Source of the DNA: Didymodactylos carnosus | Taxonomy: Eukaryota > Rotifera > Eurotatoria > Philodinida > Philodinidae | Length of the DNA: 21,027 bases | NCBI GenBank assembly: GCA_905250885.1 | Contig: CAJNOQ010003205.1 | Location: 1-21,027, forward strand | Direction of reading: 5' to 3' | Shown: in pieces, positions 8,326 through 17,417 of the stretch | Layout: every line of letters starts with the position of its first letter | How positions within the stretch are numbered: the stretch's first letter is position 1 | Position numbers and translations under genes: made by a program | The notes under the pieces: generated by a model | The model's input: the letters and a program-made list of their open reading frames with translations, nothing else | Databases searched by the model: none | Told to the model about the DNA's origin: nothing

Positions 8326-9813
8326 TTTGAAGAACAATAAAGAAAAACATGTGTTATGCGTTACTGCAGCCATCTGAAATAACTTTATCTTCTCAATAAA
8401 GATTAATAACAGGGTAGAAGTTTCTTCATGAAAGAAACTTAGCATATTGATTCAGAGACCGACCAAACGCCTGTTATCGAGGTAAGTGTTAGTGCGAGTT
8501 CGCCGCTGTAACAACGACAGCAATAATGGCTGTTTATCTGGAAAATATCACTAGAAATTCTAGTGTATAGCCATTTTGATCTACCTCAAGCTCGATTTGT
8601 TGACATTATGTAAAAAATTTTAACGCAATTTTTCAAACAAAGAATAAGATAAAAATTAGTTATATCCAATGCGATTTATTGCAGCAAACTGCTGGGATCG
8701 GACGCGGCAGAGGATTTAAGAGAGAATGTTCGGCGAAAGTAGACTGATAAAGAATGAATTCATAAGGTCAACAGTATCAATCACAGAGGTGTAAATATGG
8801 ATTGATGACGAATTATCTCGTAACCTGATATGTTCTCTCCAAACTCTAGTAACAATATTTAATTTTTTAGTAGGACAGTAAGAAATATTTCTCAAAGACA
8901 TTCGCGTATAAAAAGAGACAGTTCAAATACAGGAACGTAAACATTCAACAAACAATTTATCTTAACGTCAATTAATTCTTATGAAGCGATCTTTATGAAA
9001 AAGAAAAGGGTATGTATTTTTTTGATCACCAAATTTCTTTCTGTCGAAATGATCACCAAAAAATAACACTTTTAATCACTAAATCAATTAAAGAAAACTT
9101 AAATTAAAGAAAATATATATAAAAAGAATATATAGCAATTAATTAGCAATGATTACCAATTAATGCGTAGACAGACAAGAAAAAGAATATAAAAAAGTTT
9201 AATTTTTTAATATACGACTGACTCTGAAGAAATATTCTATATTCAAATATATACAAATAAATATATTAATGTTATATTTTTGTAGCCCACCATAAACTGC
9301 AAGTCTGATCTTATGCTGACTTTGCTAGATTGAACTAAGAACCTCAATTTTTTGTCGTTTCACTGCTAGAATGTTGTCGAGTGGCTCACCCTCACCACTC
9401 GCCACTAAAACAATAGCTTCCCATATCATCATCAACCATAACCAGGAAAGACAAACATTAGCCATTGATACAACGAACAAAATTTATTTTTTTATGTCGG
9501 TTAATTTTTCGAAGTTAAGTAAAGAAAAATGAATTTTACTTGAATCATCTTGATGCATACTTTATCAGTTTATGACACTTACCCTTTCCGAAATCGAAAG
9601 ACGAGTAGTATTGACCTTTGCGTGACCTTATCTTTTTTTTCTATTACGGAGAAAACACAGATAAAAAAAGCTGCTTCTTTTTTTTAAGCAAACATTAAAT
9701 AAGTTGCGTTTGTTCTCTCTTTTTTGGTTTTATTACTTCAAAACATTTTATTTTCTTAGTCCTTATGTTCTCGATTATCATGAAAAATTGCTGTGTTTTT
9801 CATTGTGAAAAAG
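8326..9813. other. No gene seen
   Basis: About 1.5 kb of AT-rich DNA without a credible reading frame. Small items only: a 7-bp stem hairpin (CGAGTGG 9378-9384 with CCACTCG 9395-9401) and a short direct repeat of ATGATCACCAAA-like sequence near 9025-9065. Regulatory DNA for the neighbouring gene cannot be excluded but is not recognisable. Confidence 0.5.
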
Positions 9814-10530
9814 TTACGCAGTTGTTGAAAAAATTCTGTTGAAATGAGAATCTTCTTGATCGATCATTTTTAAATGTATAATCCAAATATTGTGTGCATT
9901 GGACAGTTGACGGATATTTCCTATGCGAAAGACACTGCCCATGGCAAACAGAACTTCATCTTCAAACATTGAATAGTGGGAAATGTTGGCATATGGACGT
10001 GCATGAGCTTCCGAATCTGTTTCAATGCTAAATACGACTGAGGTCAGATCGGGATTTTCAAGATATTGGCCGGCATACATAAGAGCGATTTGCATCGATG
10101 TCGTCGTGGACAAGAATGTGTTAATCGAAATGATACTACCTCGAAGTTCGTTGAAACAATCAAACTCCTTGCTCGACATCAATTGACCACGATAAAATGT
10201 CTCTACTTTTCGCTTTTGAAAAGACGAATGCTTCGCTTTGTGTAATCCATTCAATTGATCATAGAGATCAGTGAGAACATATCGCAGTTTAAACATGGCG
10301 TCAACGTTACTTGAGCGAAGTGCGTGGTTAATAGATCGCGAAAGAAAAGAGTTGCGTGTGTACCATTGTAGAACTGCATACGGCTGGTAAGTATTTTCAA
10401 AGTCAGCGATGTCGGCATGAGTTACTTGATTGTCACTATACGCACGACGAAATTCAGCAATCATTTCTGCTCCTGATTCGGGTGTGCGCGGCATGCAGAG
10501 AATAGTATCAATTGTACGTTGATGAGCCAT
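9814..10530 (-). CDS. NAD(P)+-arginine ADP-ribosyltransferase (ART)
   Basis: 238 codons from the first ATG (10528-10530, MAHQRTID). The open frame extends 27 codons further but only to a TTG, through translated 9-bp repeat. The catalytic R-S-E set is complete: Arg in ETFYRGQ, Ser-Thr-Thr in FLSTTTS, and the Glu-x-Glu loop in FEDEVLF (residues about 114, 141 and 190-192 from this ATG), followed by the family-typical GSVFRIGNIRQL. The family moves ADP-ribose from NAD+ onto a protein side chain, usually arginine when the loop is ExE. There is no signal peptide or membrane anchor, so a cytosolic enzyme is likely; the substrate is unknown. Many bdelloid relatives carry extra domains such as TPR repeats after the catalytic part; this one ends soon after it (FNRIFSTTA). 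A missing upstream exon is possible because the repeat abuts the start. Confidence 0.85.
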   Translation of the reverse strand: MAHQRTIDTILCMPRTPESGAEMIAEFRRAYSDNQVTHADIADFENTYQPYAVLQWYTRNSFLSRSINHALRSSNVDAMFKLRYVLTDLYDQLNGLHKAKHSSFQKRKVETFYRGQLMSSKEFDCFNELRGSIISINTFLSTTTSMQIALMYAGQYLENPDLTSVVFSIETDSEAHARPYANISHYSMFEDEVLFAMGSVFRIGNIRQLSNAHNIWIIHLKMIDQEDSHFNRIFSTTA

Positions 10531-10549
10531 AAACAAATGAGCTTGTTTT

Positions 10550-10795
10550 GGGTCATAAACGGTCAATGTAGTCAAAATGGTCAAAACAGTCAAATTGGTG
10601 TAAATAGTCAAACTAGTAAAGGTGGTCTAAATAGTCAAAACTGTCAAAGTAGTCAAAATGGTCAGAACAGTGAAAATAGTCCAAATAGTTAATATAGTCG
10701 AAACAGTCAAAATTGGCAAACTAGTCAAAGTGGTTGAAATAGTCAAACTAGTCAAACTGGTCAGAATTGTGTAAATAGTCAGAATTGTTTAACCC
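10550..10795 (+). repeat. Degenerate 9-bp repeat array A
   Basis: About 27 copies of a 9-base unit close to AATAGTCAA run in register for some 245 bp. Position changes are mostly AAT/ACT/AAC, AGT/GGT/TGT and CAA/CAG, so on the plus strand the unit reads Asn/Thr-Ser/Gly-Gln. Stops (for example AGT TAA near 10688) interrupt that frame. The array runs into the first codons of the open frame that contains the ADP-ribosyltransferase. Confidence 0.85.
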
Positions 10796-11204
10796 TTTGG
10801 GTACGGAATCCCACAAAAGTAGCGACACCCCTCAAGCTCAAGAATCATGATAGCTGGGGACGTTATATATGTAATATATATTAAGACTGTTGTTTGCGGA
10901 TAGCTTTGTGATGGGTCCTTCGTTCTTTTTCCTTAATATCCATATATATCATACAAGTACCATATATATATATATATATATATCTTGTGACGTATATTAT
11001 TCTTTCTGTATATAACGTGAAGAAGAAAAGAAATAAGAAATCAGTAATTTTCGCAGCTCTAATGTAAAAGAAAAAAACTCTATCGTCGTTTTCCTTCACT
11101 CCAACTACGCGTGGAATGCCCCGACAGTCAACTCACACTCAGCCTCCCGATGCCCCCCGCCCCCGCACCGCGCCGCAGTATCTCTACTTAGTTATACTCA
11201 AAAC
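10796..11204. other. Spacer between the two 9-bp arrays, with AT and GC-rich patches
   Basis: This 409-bp stretch has no 9-bp units. It contains a (TA)n run near 10964-10982 and, at about 11105-11185, a GC-rich patch unlike anything else in the window, including runs of C and CCGCACCGCGCCGCAG. No gene is recognisable; a minus-strand frame at 10881-11099 is low complexity. It may be an insertion into a once continuous array. Confidence 0.5.
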
Positions 11205-11650
11205 ACTGTGAATAGACTAAACAGTTAAAATAGTACAAATATTCAAATTACTTATGATAGTCCAACTGGTCTACATAACCAAAATAGTGAAAATCCATAC
11301 ATACATACCTGAAACAGTGACACTAGTCTAAATAATAGTTGAAATTCTCTACATCGGCTCAATAGTCCAAACAGTCTAAGCAATCTAAATGATCAAAACC
11401 AACAAAGCAGGCGAATTAGTCTAAATACTCTAAAAAGTCAAAACACTCGAAGTACTCTACATAGTCTCAATAGTCACAACAGTTAAAGTAGTTTTAATAG
11501 TCAAAATGGTTTAAACAGCCAAAATAGTCAAACTACTGAAAATGTTCTAAATAGTCAACATAGTCTTAATAGCCTAAAAAGTCGAAATAGTCAATATAGT
11601 CAAAACAGTCAAACTTGGCAAAATAGTCACACTAGCCAAAACAGAGGCAG
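11205..11650 (+). repeat. Degenerate 9-bp repeat array B
   Basis: The same 9-base unit as array A, more diverged, with many units reading AATAGTCTA or AACAGTCTA. It continues to the edge of the CxC-like gene fragment, whose reading frame begins inside the array. A short break near 11290-11320 (CATACATACATACC) interrupts the register. Confidence 0.75.
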
Positions 11651-12323
11651 CTACACTCTATGGAAAACAATGCCCTACGTGTCAAATGAAATATTACTAT
11701 AACTATACATCACTTGATGGTAAGAAAATATGCTCTGTTAAAAGTGAAACTGAAATTGTCATTGGCTACGAGAAAACTATTTTGTATCAACTAGATTATG
11801 ATATTTTGCACAAACACTCAGGTTTCTCGAATTTTTGTCATGCTTATAATTTATGTTGTGAACAAGCGAATATCAAAAATAAATATGAGATGAATCGTTT
11901 TCATATTGAGAAAACCTGGTTCCTGTGGCGTTTATCCATTTTTTTACGCGATGTTAATGTATATGTGATTATACCAACAGGAAGCGATTTCCACAGAATG
12001 TTGCTTCGGATAAGAAATCGATGTTTGCAATTGTTTACTGAACAATGGGGGTCAATTGAACATGAACGATATTGTACGCAAGAATGTTCGCCATTGCTTG
12101 TGTTAGACGGACATCAAAAGGCTACTCGTAGAGTGCGCTCTGTTACAGATCTTGTGATACCGAGTGACGAATTAGGATATACAAAGGTCGGTTGCTCGCA
12201 TACCCCCATGTATAAACATTAAAACTGTTTCGATCACAGGGATATGCAGCAAGCTTTAGATATACCGAAAATTAAAAAGGGCATGTATTTAATTGTTCAA
12301 TATTTTATTATGAATGTTCAGTA
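11580..12323 (+). pseudogene. CxC5/CxC6-like cysteine-cluster gene fragment
   Basis: The frame is open from about 11580, so the first ATG (11686) lies inside the domain: a CPTC pair sits just upstream (11674-11685) and DGKKIC just after, as in CxC5-type clusters. Further on come AYNLCCEQA, FLWRLSIFL and then LLVLDGHQKATRRV with VGCSHTP, which resembles CxC6-type clusters. These domains are known beside KDZ-type transposases in fungi and elsewhere. A TAA at 12220-12222 cuts the frame between VGCSHTPMYKH and NCFDHRD, in the middle of a probable C...C..H zinc site, and the expected Cys after RRV is Arg. The frame then runs to 12323, into the fold-back element. No transposase follows. Family assignment is from motif memory and is moderate. 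Confidence 0.5.
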
Positions 12324-12797
12324 AATTTTTTTTCACACGTTCAGTAGTTTTAGCTCAGTAAATAATTCAAAAAGTTCAGTAATTAATTCAAAAAGATTCA
12401 GTACTTAGTTTATTTTTGTTCAGTTTTTTAATAATTTATTCCAGTAAAAAAACTATAGTCACAATTAACAGAAATTTATTGTATTAGTAATGCTTTTTTG
12501 GATTTTGTTGGTCTACCACGACGTCTTTTTTCACCAATTTTAACATTTTTAGCAGCAGGTGGTGTGTGTGGATGTGGGGTATGGCTGTGACAGTTTCTTC
12601 ATGCTCACCTAAAATCCACACCCACACACCCTCAGTCAACGTGGACAACCATTCTTCTATTTACATCAAAATATATTCATCGAAAAAGTAAAAGTGATTA
12701 CTGATAAAAATCAGCAAACTGAATTAATTACTGAAACTTTAATTTTAATACTGAGAAATTTATTAATTTACTGAGCAAAAAATTAGTTAACTGAACA
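12315..12797. mobile_element. Fold-back element with TTCAGTAA-rich arms
   Basis: The left arm begins TGTTCAGTAAATTTTTT and carries six or seven TTCAGTA-like copies about 14-24 bases apart (12317-12440). The right arm (about 12690-12797) carries the same motif inverted as TTACTGA and ends TTAACTGAACA. The 12570 and 12615 regions also pair (GGTGTGTGTGGATGTGG with CCACACCCACACACC). Between the arms is a minus-strand AT-hook peptide. The structure fits a fold-back or Mutator-like non-autonomous element. No target duplication is clear. Confidence 0.65.
12476..12598 (-). pseudogene. AT-hook C-terminal fragment inside the fold-back element
   Basis: A 40-codon open stretch ending in TAA at 12476-12478. 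It reads a Pro/His-rich lead and then GEKRRRGRPTKSKKALLIQ, a good AT-hook (GRP core with basic flanks) at a natural C-terminus. A TGA lies just upstream (12599-12601). AT-hooks bind the minor groove of AT-rich DNA and are common at the end of transposon-encoded proteins; I infer the leftover 3' end of the transposase gene of an autonomous parent. Confidence 0.5.
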
Positions 12798-12834
12798 AAC
12801 GCAATAGCCCAAGACAAAATATTTTCTGCAATTC

Positions 12835-12968
12835 TGATAAGAACCTTACCTGATTCTTATCAAATTCTTATATAAGATTACGCAGAAAAGTAAATGGAGT
12901 TTGATAAGAGTCTTATAAGAATCTGATAAGAATGTCATAAGAATTTTATAAGAAAGTAATAAGAAGGA
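12835..12968. repeat. 11-bp tandem repeat (ATAAGAA unit) with inverted copies
   Basis: Six units of 11 bases sharing ATAAGAA run from about 12902 to 12967. Upstream (12850-12880) two or three copies are inverted (TTCTTAT), so the tract can fold back. No open frame. Confidence 0.7.
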
Positions 12969-13239
12969 GAAACAATGTATATATGTCTAAAAATGAGTAC
13001 TTTCTATGTCATTCCTCCCTATTTTGCACAGATGTGGACATTTCATTACTGGACACGATGCCTCAAGACAACTTCACAGAAAATTTCTTTTCTTGTGTAG
13101 TTATAAAAAGGATCCTTGTAGCAATAGTTATCTACCAGTACATCTGAATATCCTTGTATTGCTAAAGCTATGTACATGAGAATTATGCCTCCAAGTGTCC
13201 TCTTTCGAACGGTGAAAACCGCAGGTCTCTGTCATGTTC

Positions 13240-13268
13240 CTATCAAAACAGTATTACTGTTTTGATAG
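13240..13268. repeat. Perfect hairpin next to a second palindrome
   Basis: CTATCAAAACAGTA and its exact reverse complement are separated by a single T (13240-13268). It is followed at once by an imperfect palindrome of about 31 bases (TGTGAATAATCATTTAC...ATTCACA, 13270-13300). The pair probably marks the end of a small inverted-repeat element. The 12969-13239 stretch before it shows no gene. Confidence 0.7.
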
Positions 13269-13310
13269 TGTGTGAATAATCATTTACAATAATCATTCAC
13301 AATACGGTAG

Positions 13311-14230
13311 TGTGCCTTCTGTTTTGAAACGGGTAGTAGTTTGACGCAACAAAATCCACGTAGCTACAAAATCCGCGTAGCTGATAACCAAGCAACGAGC
13401 ATTGACATTGATGATGTTTTGAAAGAAAATGAAAATGCATATATATTGGGTTATGTTAGACATGGCACTACATGTACAGAATTGAACACAGAAACTCATT
13501 CACCATTACAGATATTAACCATTATTAGTAATTATGAACCAAAAAAATTATCTTCTACATATCGTAATTCTACAGGTGCCACAGCAGTTGGAAATGAAGA
13601 CAATTTATCGGGAAAATCTGAAAATAATATTGATATAGATGAATTATATTATACTACTATATTATCAGGTAAGCATTCTTGTAAATATGAGGAACAACAG
13701 TATTTTCTGTTTTCTTTCAAGATCATGGATTTAACGACGCACCGCTGTTAATTCAACATTCACAAAATATTAAAATGCAGTCAATTCAAAAACTACGACA
13801 AGATGATTCTGCGTAGTTGTTGATTTGCTGTATGTTATAAGCCTTAATTTTTTTTAGACCTCATCTGTTTATGGCAGAAAAATGATGTTCAAGAATCCAG
13901 AGGAGAAATGAATAGTGTTTCTGCTGATTTTAATCAAGTTGAAACAATGAGAGCTGATCTAGGTTTAACATTTGATCAAAAGAATAAAGGTAATGCGCAA
14001 TAAAATCTCATAGTTTAGGTGTGCAGCTATTTTTCTATTTAGGCAAGGAGAAATCTTGCGTGAAAGCTCACGAGGGAACCTATCCAAGTGGTACCTTCCG
14101 ATTTCATTCGTTCATACGTCGATCGATAGAGGATAGTGAGCTCGTAAAAAGCCTAAAAGGATTCGGGCCGTTGACTCTTAAAGACCATGTTTTTCAGAAT
14201 CTTTACAAAATAACCAAAACCTTTTCTTAA
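13311..14230 (+). CDS. Unidentified spliced gene, 5' end missing, last exon inside an inverted repeat
   Basis: The frame opens after a TAG at 13308 and has no ATG before exon 2, so an upstream exon or start is missing. Model 1: exons 13311-13668, 13858-13989 and 14043-14230, introns 189 bp (GTAAGC...TTTTTAG) and 53 bp (GTAATG...ATTTAG), all phase 1 and mutually consistent. Model 2 adds an exon at 13722-13812 (HGFNDAPLLIQHSQN) with 53- and 45-bp introns, but then needs a one-base change in an A run near 13882. The protein is acidic (IDIDDVLKENENAYILGYV; ENNIDIDELYY; ETMRADLGLTFDQ) and matches no family I know. From 14074 the last exon is translated from the left arm of a 569-bp inverted repeat (GTYPSGTFRFHSFIRRS) and stops at 14228-14230, so the true C-terminus was probably replaced. 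Confidence 0.45.
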
Positions 14231-14642
14231 TGAGGCATGATTGTAACTCGTGCATTTCTGATTAAAACGAGACATCTCCCAGTTCTACACTACCTTTCTT
14301 TATAAAGTTATAGAATTTACAAGAAAAGCCCTAAATGGTCATTGCAGCTTAAAGCTACAGAAATAAGAAGGAGAAATTAATTTAGGGCTTTTCTTGTAAA
14401 TTCTATAACTTCGCAAAGAAAGGTAGTGTAGAACTGGGAGATGTCTCGTTTTAATCAGAAATGCACGAGCTACAAGTATGCCTCATTAAGAAAAGGTTTT
14501 GGTTATTTTGTAAAGATTCTGAAAAACATGGTCTTTAAGAGTCAACGGCCCGAATCCTTTTAGGCTTTTTACGAGCTCACTATCCTCTATCGATCGACGT
14601 ATGAACGAATGAAATCGAAAGGTATCACTTGGATAGGTTCCC
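14074..14642. repeat. 569-bp long inverted repeat (fold-back element)
   Basis: Two 263-base arms (14074-14336 and 14380-14642) are near-perfect reverse complements around a 43-base loop. Both outer ends read GGGAACCTATCCAAGTG inward. Differences are few (for example GGTACCTTCC versus GATACCTTTC). Both arms encode the same 50-60 residue reading frame on opposite strands, which follows from the symmetry. The flanks show no clear target duplication. The 14-base edge CTCACGAGGGAACC (14067-14080) recurs at 20220-20233, so the true border may lie a few bases further out. Confidence 0.9.
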
Positions 14643-14769
14643 GCGTCAGCAGAAAAACGAAAAAAAGAGAATTGGCTGAATGTAGTAACATTGAACGATG
14701 AACAACTCAATGACAATGATCAATTTCTATAAGCTCACGAAACAGGCACGAAACATCAAGTATTACAGC

Positions 14770-15255
14770 GAGAAAGATGAAGTTCTTGTGTGCAACCATC
14801 AAGCTTAACAGCAAAAACGGTGAAGTTCTTTCGGAGAAACAAATAGTTTTTCAAGGAGAAAGATGAAGTTCTGGTGGAGAAACATAGAGTTTTCCAGAGA
14901 GAAAGATGAAGTTCTGGAGCAGTAGCATCGAGTTTCACAGGGAGAAAGATGTTCTTGCCGAGAAACATCGAGTATTGGAGGAAAAACGGCGAGGTTGTGG
15001 TGGAGAAACTTCGAGTTTTACCGGAAGAAACATGAAGTTCTTTCGGAGAAACAAATAGTTTTTCAGGAAGGCAGCTGAGTTTTTTTGGGGAAAGATCGAG
15101 GTTAGCAGTAAAAAGATGAAGTTCTGGCGGAGAAACATCGAGTTTTACAGGAAGAAAGATGAAGTTCTTGCGCACAGACAAATAGTTTTTCAGTGATAAA
15201 GATGAAGTTCTTTCGGAGATACATCGAGTTTTACAGGAAGTACGGTGAAGTTATT
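14770..15255 (+). repeat. 43-bp minisatellite, about 11 units
   Basis: Units begin AAAGATGAAGTTCT and continue with GGAGAAACATCGAGTTTTACAGGAA-like sequence; exact spacings I counted are 42-44 bases. Because 43 is not a multiple of three, the overlapping minus-strand frames (14756-15181, 14935-15138) shift frame along the array and are not credible genes. Confidence 0.85.
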
Positions 15256-15427
15256 GTGCAATAAAACCAAATCATTTTTACTATCTAGATTGACTATTTG
15301 TAATGCTATTGTTTCTCCATATCTTAACATTAACAAGTAAAAGAACTGAGAACCATAGAAAGTGAAACGGATACCAGTAACATAGGCAATGAGAATATAA
15401 ATTAATACCAAGCTATTGGCAGCTGAA

Positions 15428-15560
15428 ACCATAGTGAGAATTAAACAGGAAAGAAGTTTCTGATTAAAGAACTTTGCAATATTAAATCGTCAATATGAAA
15501 CTAAATGAAATCAAGAGAGAGTACTTTTTTACGTGACACTTATTTGGTAATCTGATACTT
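15428..15560 (+). repeat. Diverged direct duplication, copy 1
   Basis: ACCATAGTG, AATTAAACAG and AAGTTTCTGATT occur in the same order and spacing as at 15998-16131. Similarity resumes around CATGAGTATT (15684 and 16140); copy 1 carries about 100 extra bases in between. No coding sense. Confidence 0.65.
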
Positions 15561-15997
15561 ATTTAAGTCCCACCAAACGCACCTGCGTCTCTCTCATCCA
15601 CTATTGGCACACTTTTAGTAATATCATCAAGAAACCTTTTCATTCTCTTTGCTATTCCTATCAGCAAAAACATTTTCACAGTCATGAGTATTTTATTGTT
15701 CGCAAAAACAGTTTCAATTTTGTTTCTAAGGAATATGTGAAGCGCTAACGATTTAAACTTGAGATCGAGTCTAGCTTTTGATTCTGTTTACTGGGCTTCT
15801 GCTGTTCGTTTTTTTGTCGAGTACCAGCAGACGAAAACTACCCTTAAGTCGACTAGTTCTTTTTAGCTTCCCAGCAAAAATATACCAAAAAAAGGGGAAG
15901 CCTCCAAACTATTAAATTCACACTGACTCAGTGAAAACCAGTGCTGATAACATGAATTTGAAATGCAGCTAACTTAATGTTAAACGTTGTGTTGAAT
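15561..15997. other. No gene seen
   Basis: Mostly the extra sequence of duplication copy 1 and AT-rich DNA; no frame or RNA signature is recognised. Confidence 0.5.
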
Positions 15998-16131
15998 ACC
16001 ATAGTGGGAATTAAACAGTAAAGGAAGTTTCTGATTGAGGAACTTCGCGACATTAATTCGTCATTGTGAAAGTAAATCAACTGAAGAAGTACCTTTGTAC
16101 AGTTATTGGGCAATGTGACAGAACATTTTCA
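15998..16131 (+). repeat. Diverged direct duplication, copy 2
   Basis: Second copy of the unit at 15428-15560, offset by 570 bp, with scattered substitutions and small gaps. It is followed by the shared CATGAGTATT tail near 16140. Confidence 0.65.
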
Positions 16132-17417
16132 CTCGAACTCATGAGTATTCTATTAAGTTTCGACTTTACAATTAAAATTAATCCAGATTTTATAAAGCAG
16201 AATCAATTTCTTTTAATGCTTTAGTCAACAAACTAGATAACGACAATGACTGTAAACTCTAACTCCTGATATGATGTTTGATGTGATTTTGATACACTTT
16301 TTTTTTATATACTTTTTTTCTTACTAAAGCATCAAAATATATTCTCCTTCATAAAATCTTGATTAATTTTAATTGACTTCAAACAAACATCGAGATTGCG
16401 AGTATATTCAAATTCGTGTCACAAAAAGCGACCGACAAACAAGCTTGAGAAATTGCAGATAAGAATTGGCATCTGTGGAAGAAAGCTGTTGTTTCGGCAA
16501 AGATTAACTTAAGCAAATCGCAGGTGTGCTTGGTAACGTTCCTTTTACAAGAAGAACGGAAAACATAACCGCTTGTTCTTGCTTCTAAAAATTTTTATTG
16601 TTTCGACGAGATGCGTTCTCGCACTGAACATTATGCAACATCACTTTCTTGTGATATCTGACACCAGTTTCGTTCACCATCAGAAGTTAGAGGACTTTAT
16701 AATCATTGTCGTTACCTACCTTGGTCGTTAATTACCTTGATTTAATTCTGCTTAATACCGCCTTTATTGGTATATTTTTGCGCAAAAGGCAAAGAGAACT
16801 ACTGTCCTTTTCACAAGGACAGTAAAGGACAATGCCATCGCTTTGCTTTTTGAATAGCTTTTGATAGAATCCAGCTAGAGAGCTTCGGCTTTCGCCATGC
16901 GAAAGAGGAGACATGAATGCATCTTTCCATCAGTAGCAACCTGTTCAGAAGTGTTTTCTAAAAGAATTTATTGGAGATGTCTGGAAAGTTAGGCCGCGTG
17001 TAAAAACTTTTCAATAGGATTGTATCGATTTTCCTCCATGCTAAAAAATGTTGTAATAATCTACTACCAACCGAGTTGTACGAATATTCTGTTTTGCAGA
17101 CTGTTTTCACGTAGTATTAAAAATTGCACTATCCATTCAATAGACGTCACAACGACTTCAAAACTAGTTCTAACGCTCTAAACGTGATTATAAGACCGAA
17201 AAATCAAAAAGCGTCCTTTTGTTATTAGGATTTCCAGAAACGCTTTTTGGAAAACATTAGAGCTTTGCAAAATATCTCTTCAGATTTCGGATACGCGGAA
17301 TATAGAACAGCTTGAATATTCTGTATGCTGAAGTTTTGAAATCGTTCTGACGTTTACTCAGTGAATAGTGATTTTTTTAATATTAGGTGAAGACAGCCAT
17401 TAAACCGAAATTTTCGT
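16132..17417. other. No gene seen
   Basis: About 1.3 kb without a credible frame. A 60-codon minus-strand frame at 16732-16914 has no motif. A short inverted repeat (ACTGTCCTTTTC and GACAGTAAAGGACA) lies near 16800-16830. Probably old mobile-element or intergenic sequence. Confidence 0.5.

Noticed and set aside
8014..8445. Minus-strand frame of 143 codons
   Set aside because: Spans the TTTCTTG motif cluster; repetitive Phe-Leu content with no domain, and open frames also occur on the opposite strand.
12561..12632. Telomeric repeat (TGTGGG-like) tract
   Set aside because: Only a short GT-rich patch and its inverted partner; no regular telomere unit.
14486..14716. Minus-strand frame identical to the last exon of the spliced gene
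   Set aside because: Mirror copy in the right arm of the inverted repeat, not an independent gene.
14756..15181. Minus-strand frame of 141 codons over the minisatellite
   Set aside because: The 43-bp period shifts frame each unit, so the protein has no consistent repeat; the open frame is due to lack of stops in the unit.
14770..15255. CRISPR-like array
   Set aside because: Units are contiguous 43-bp tandem copies without unique spacers, in animal-type DNA.
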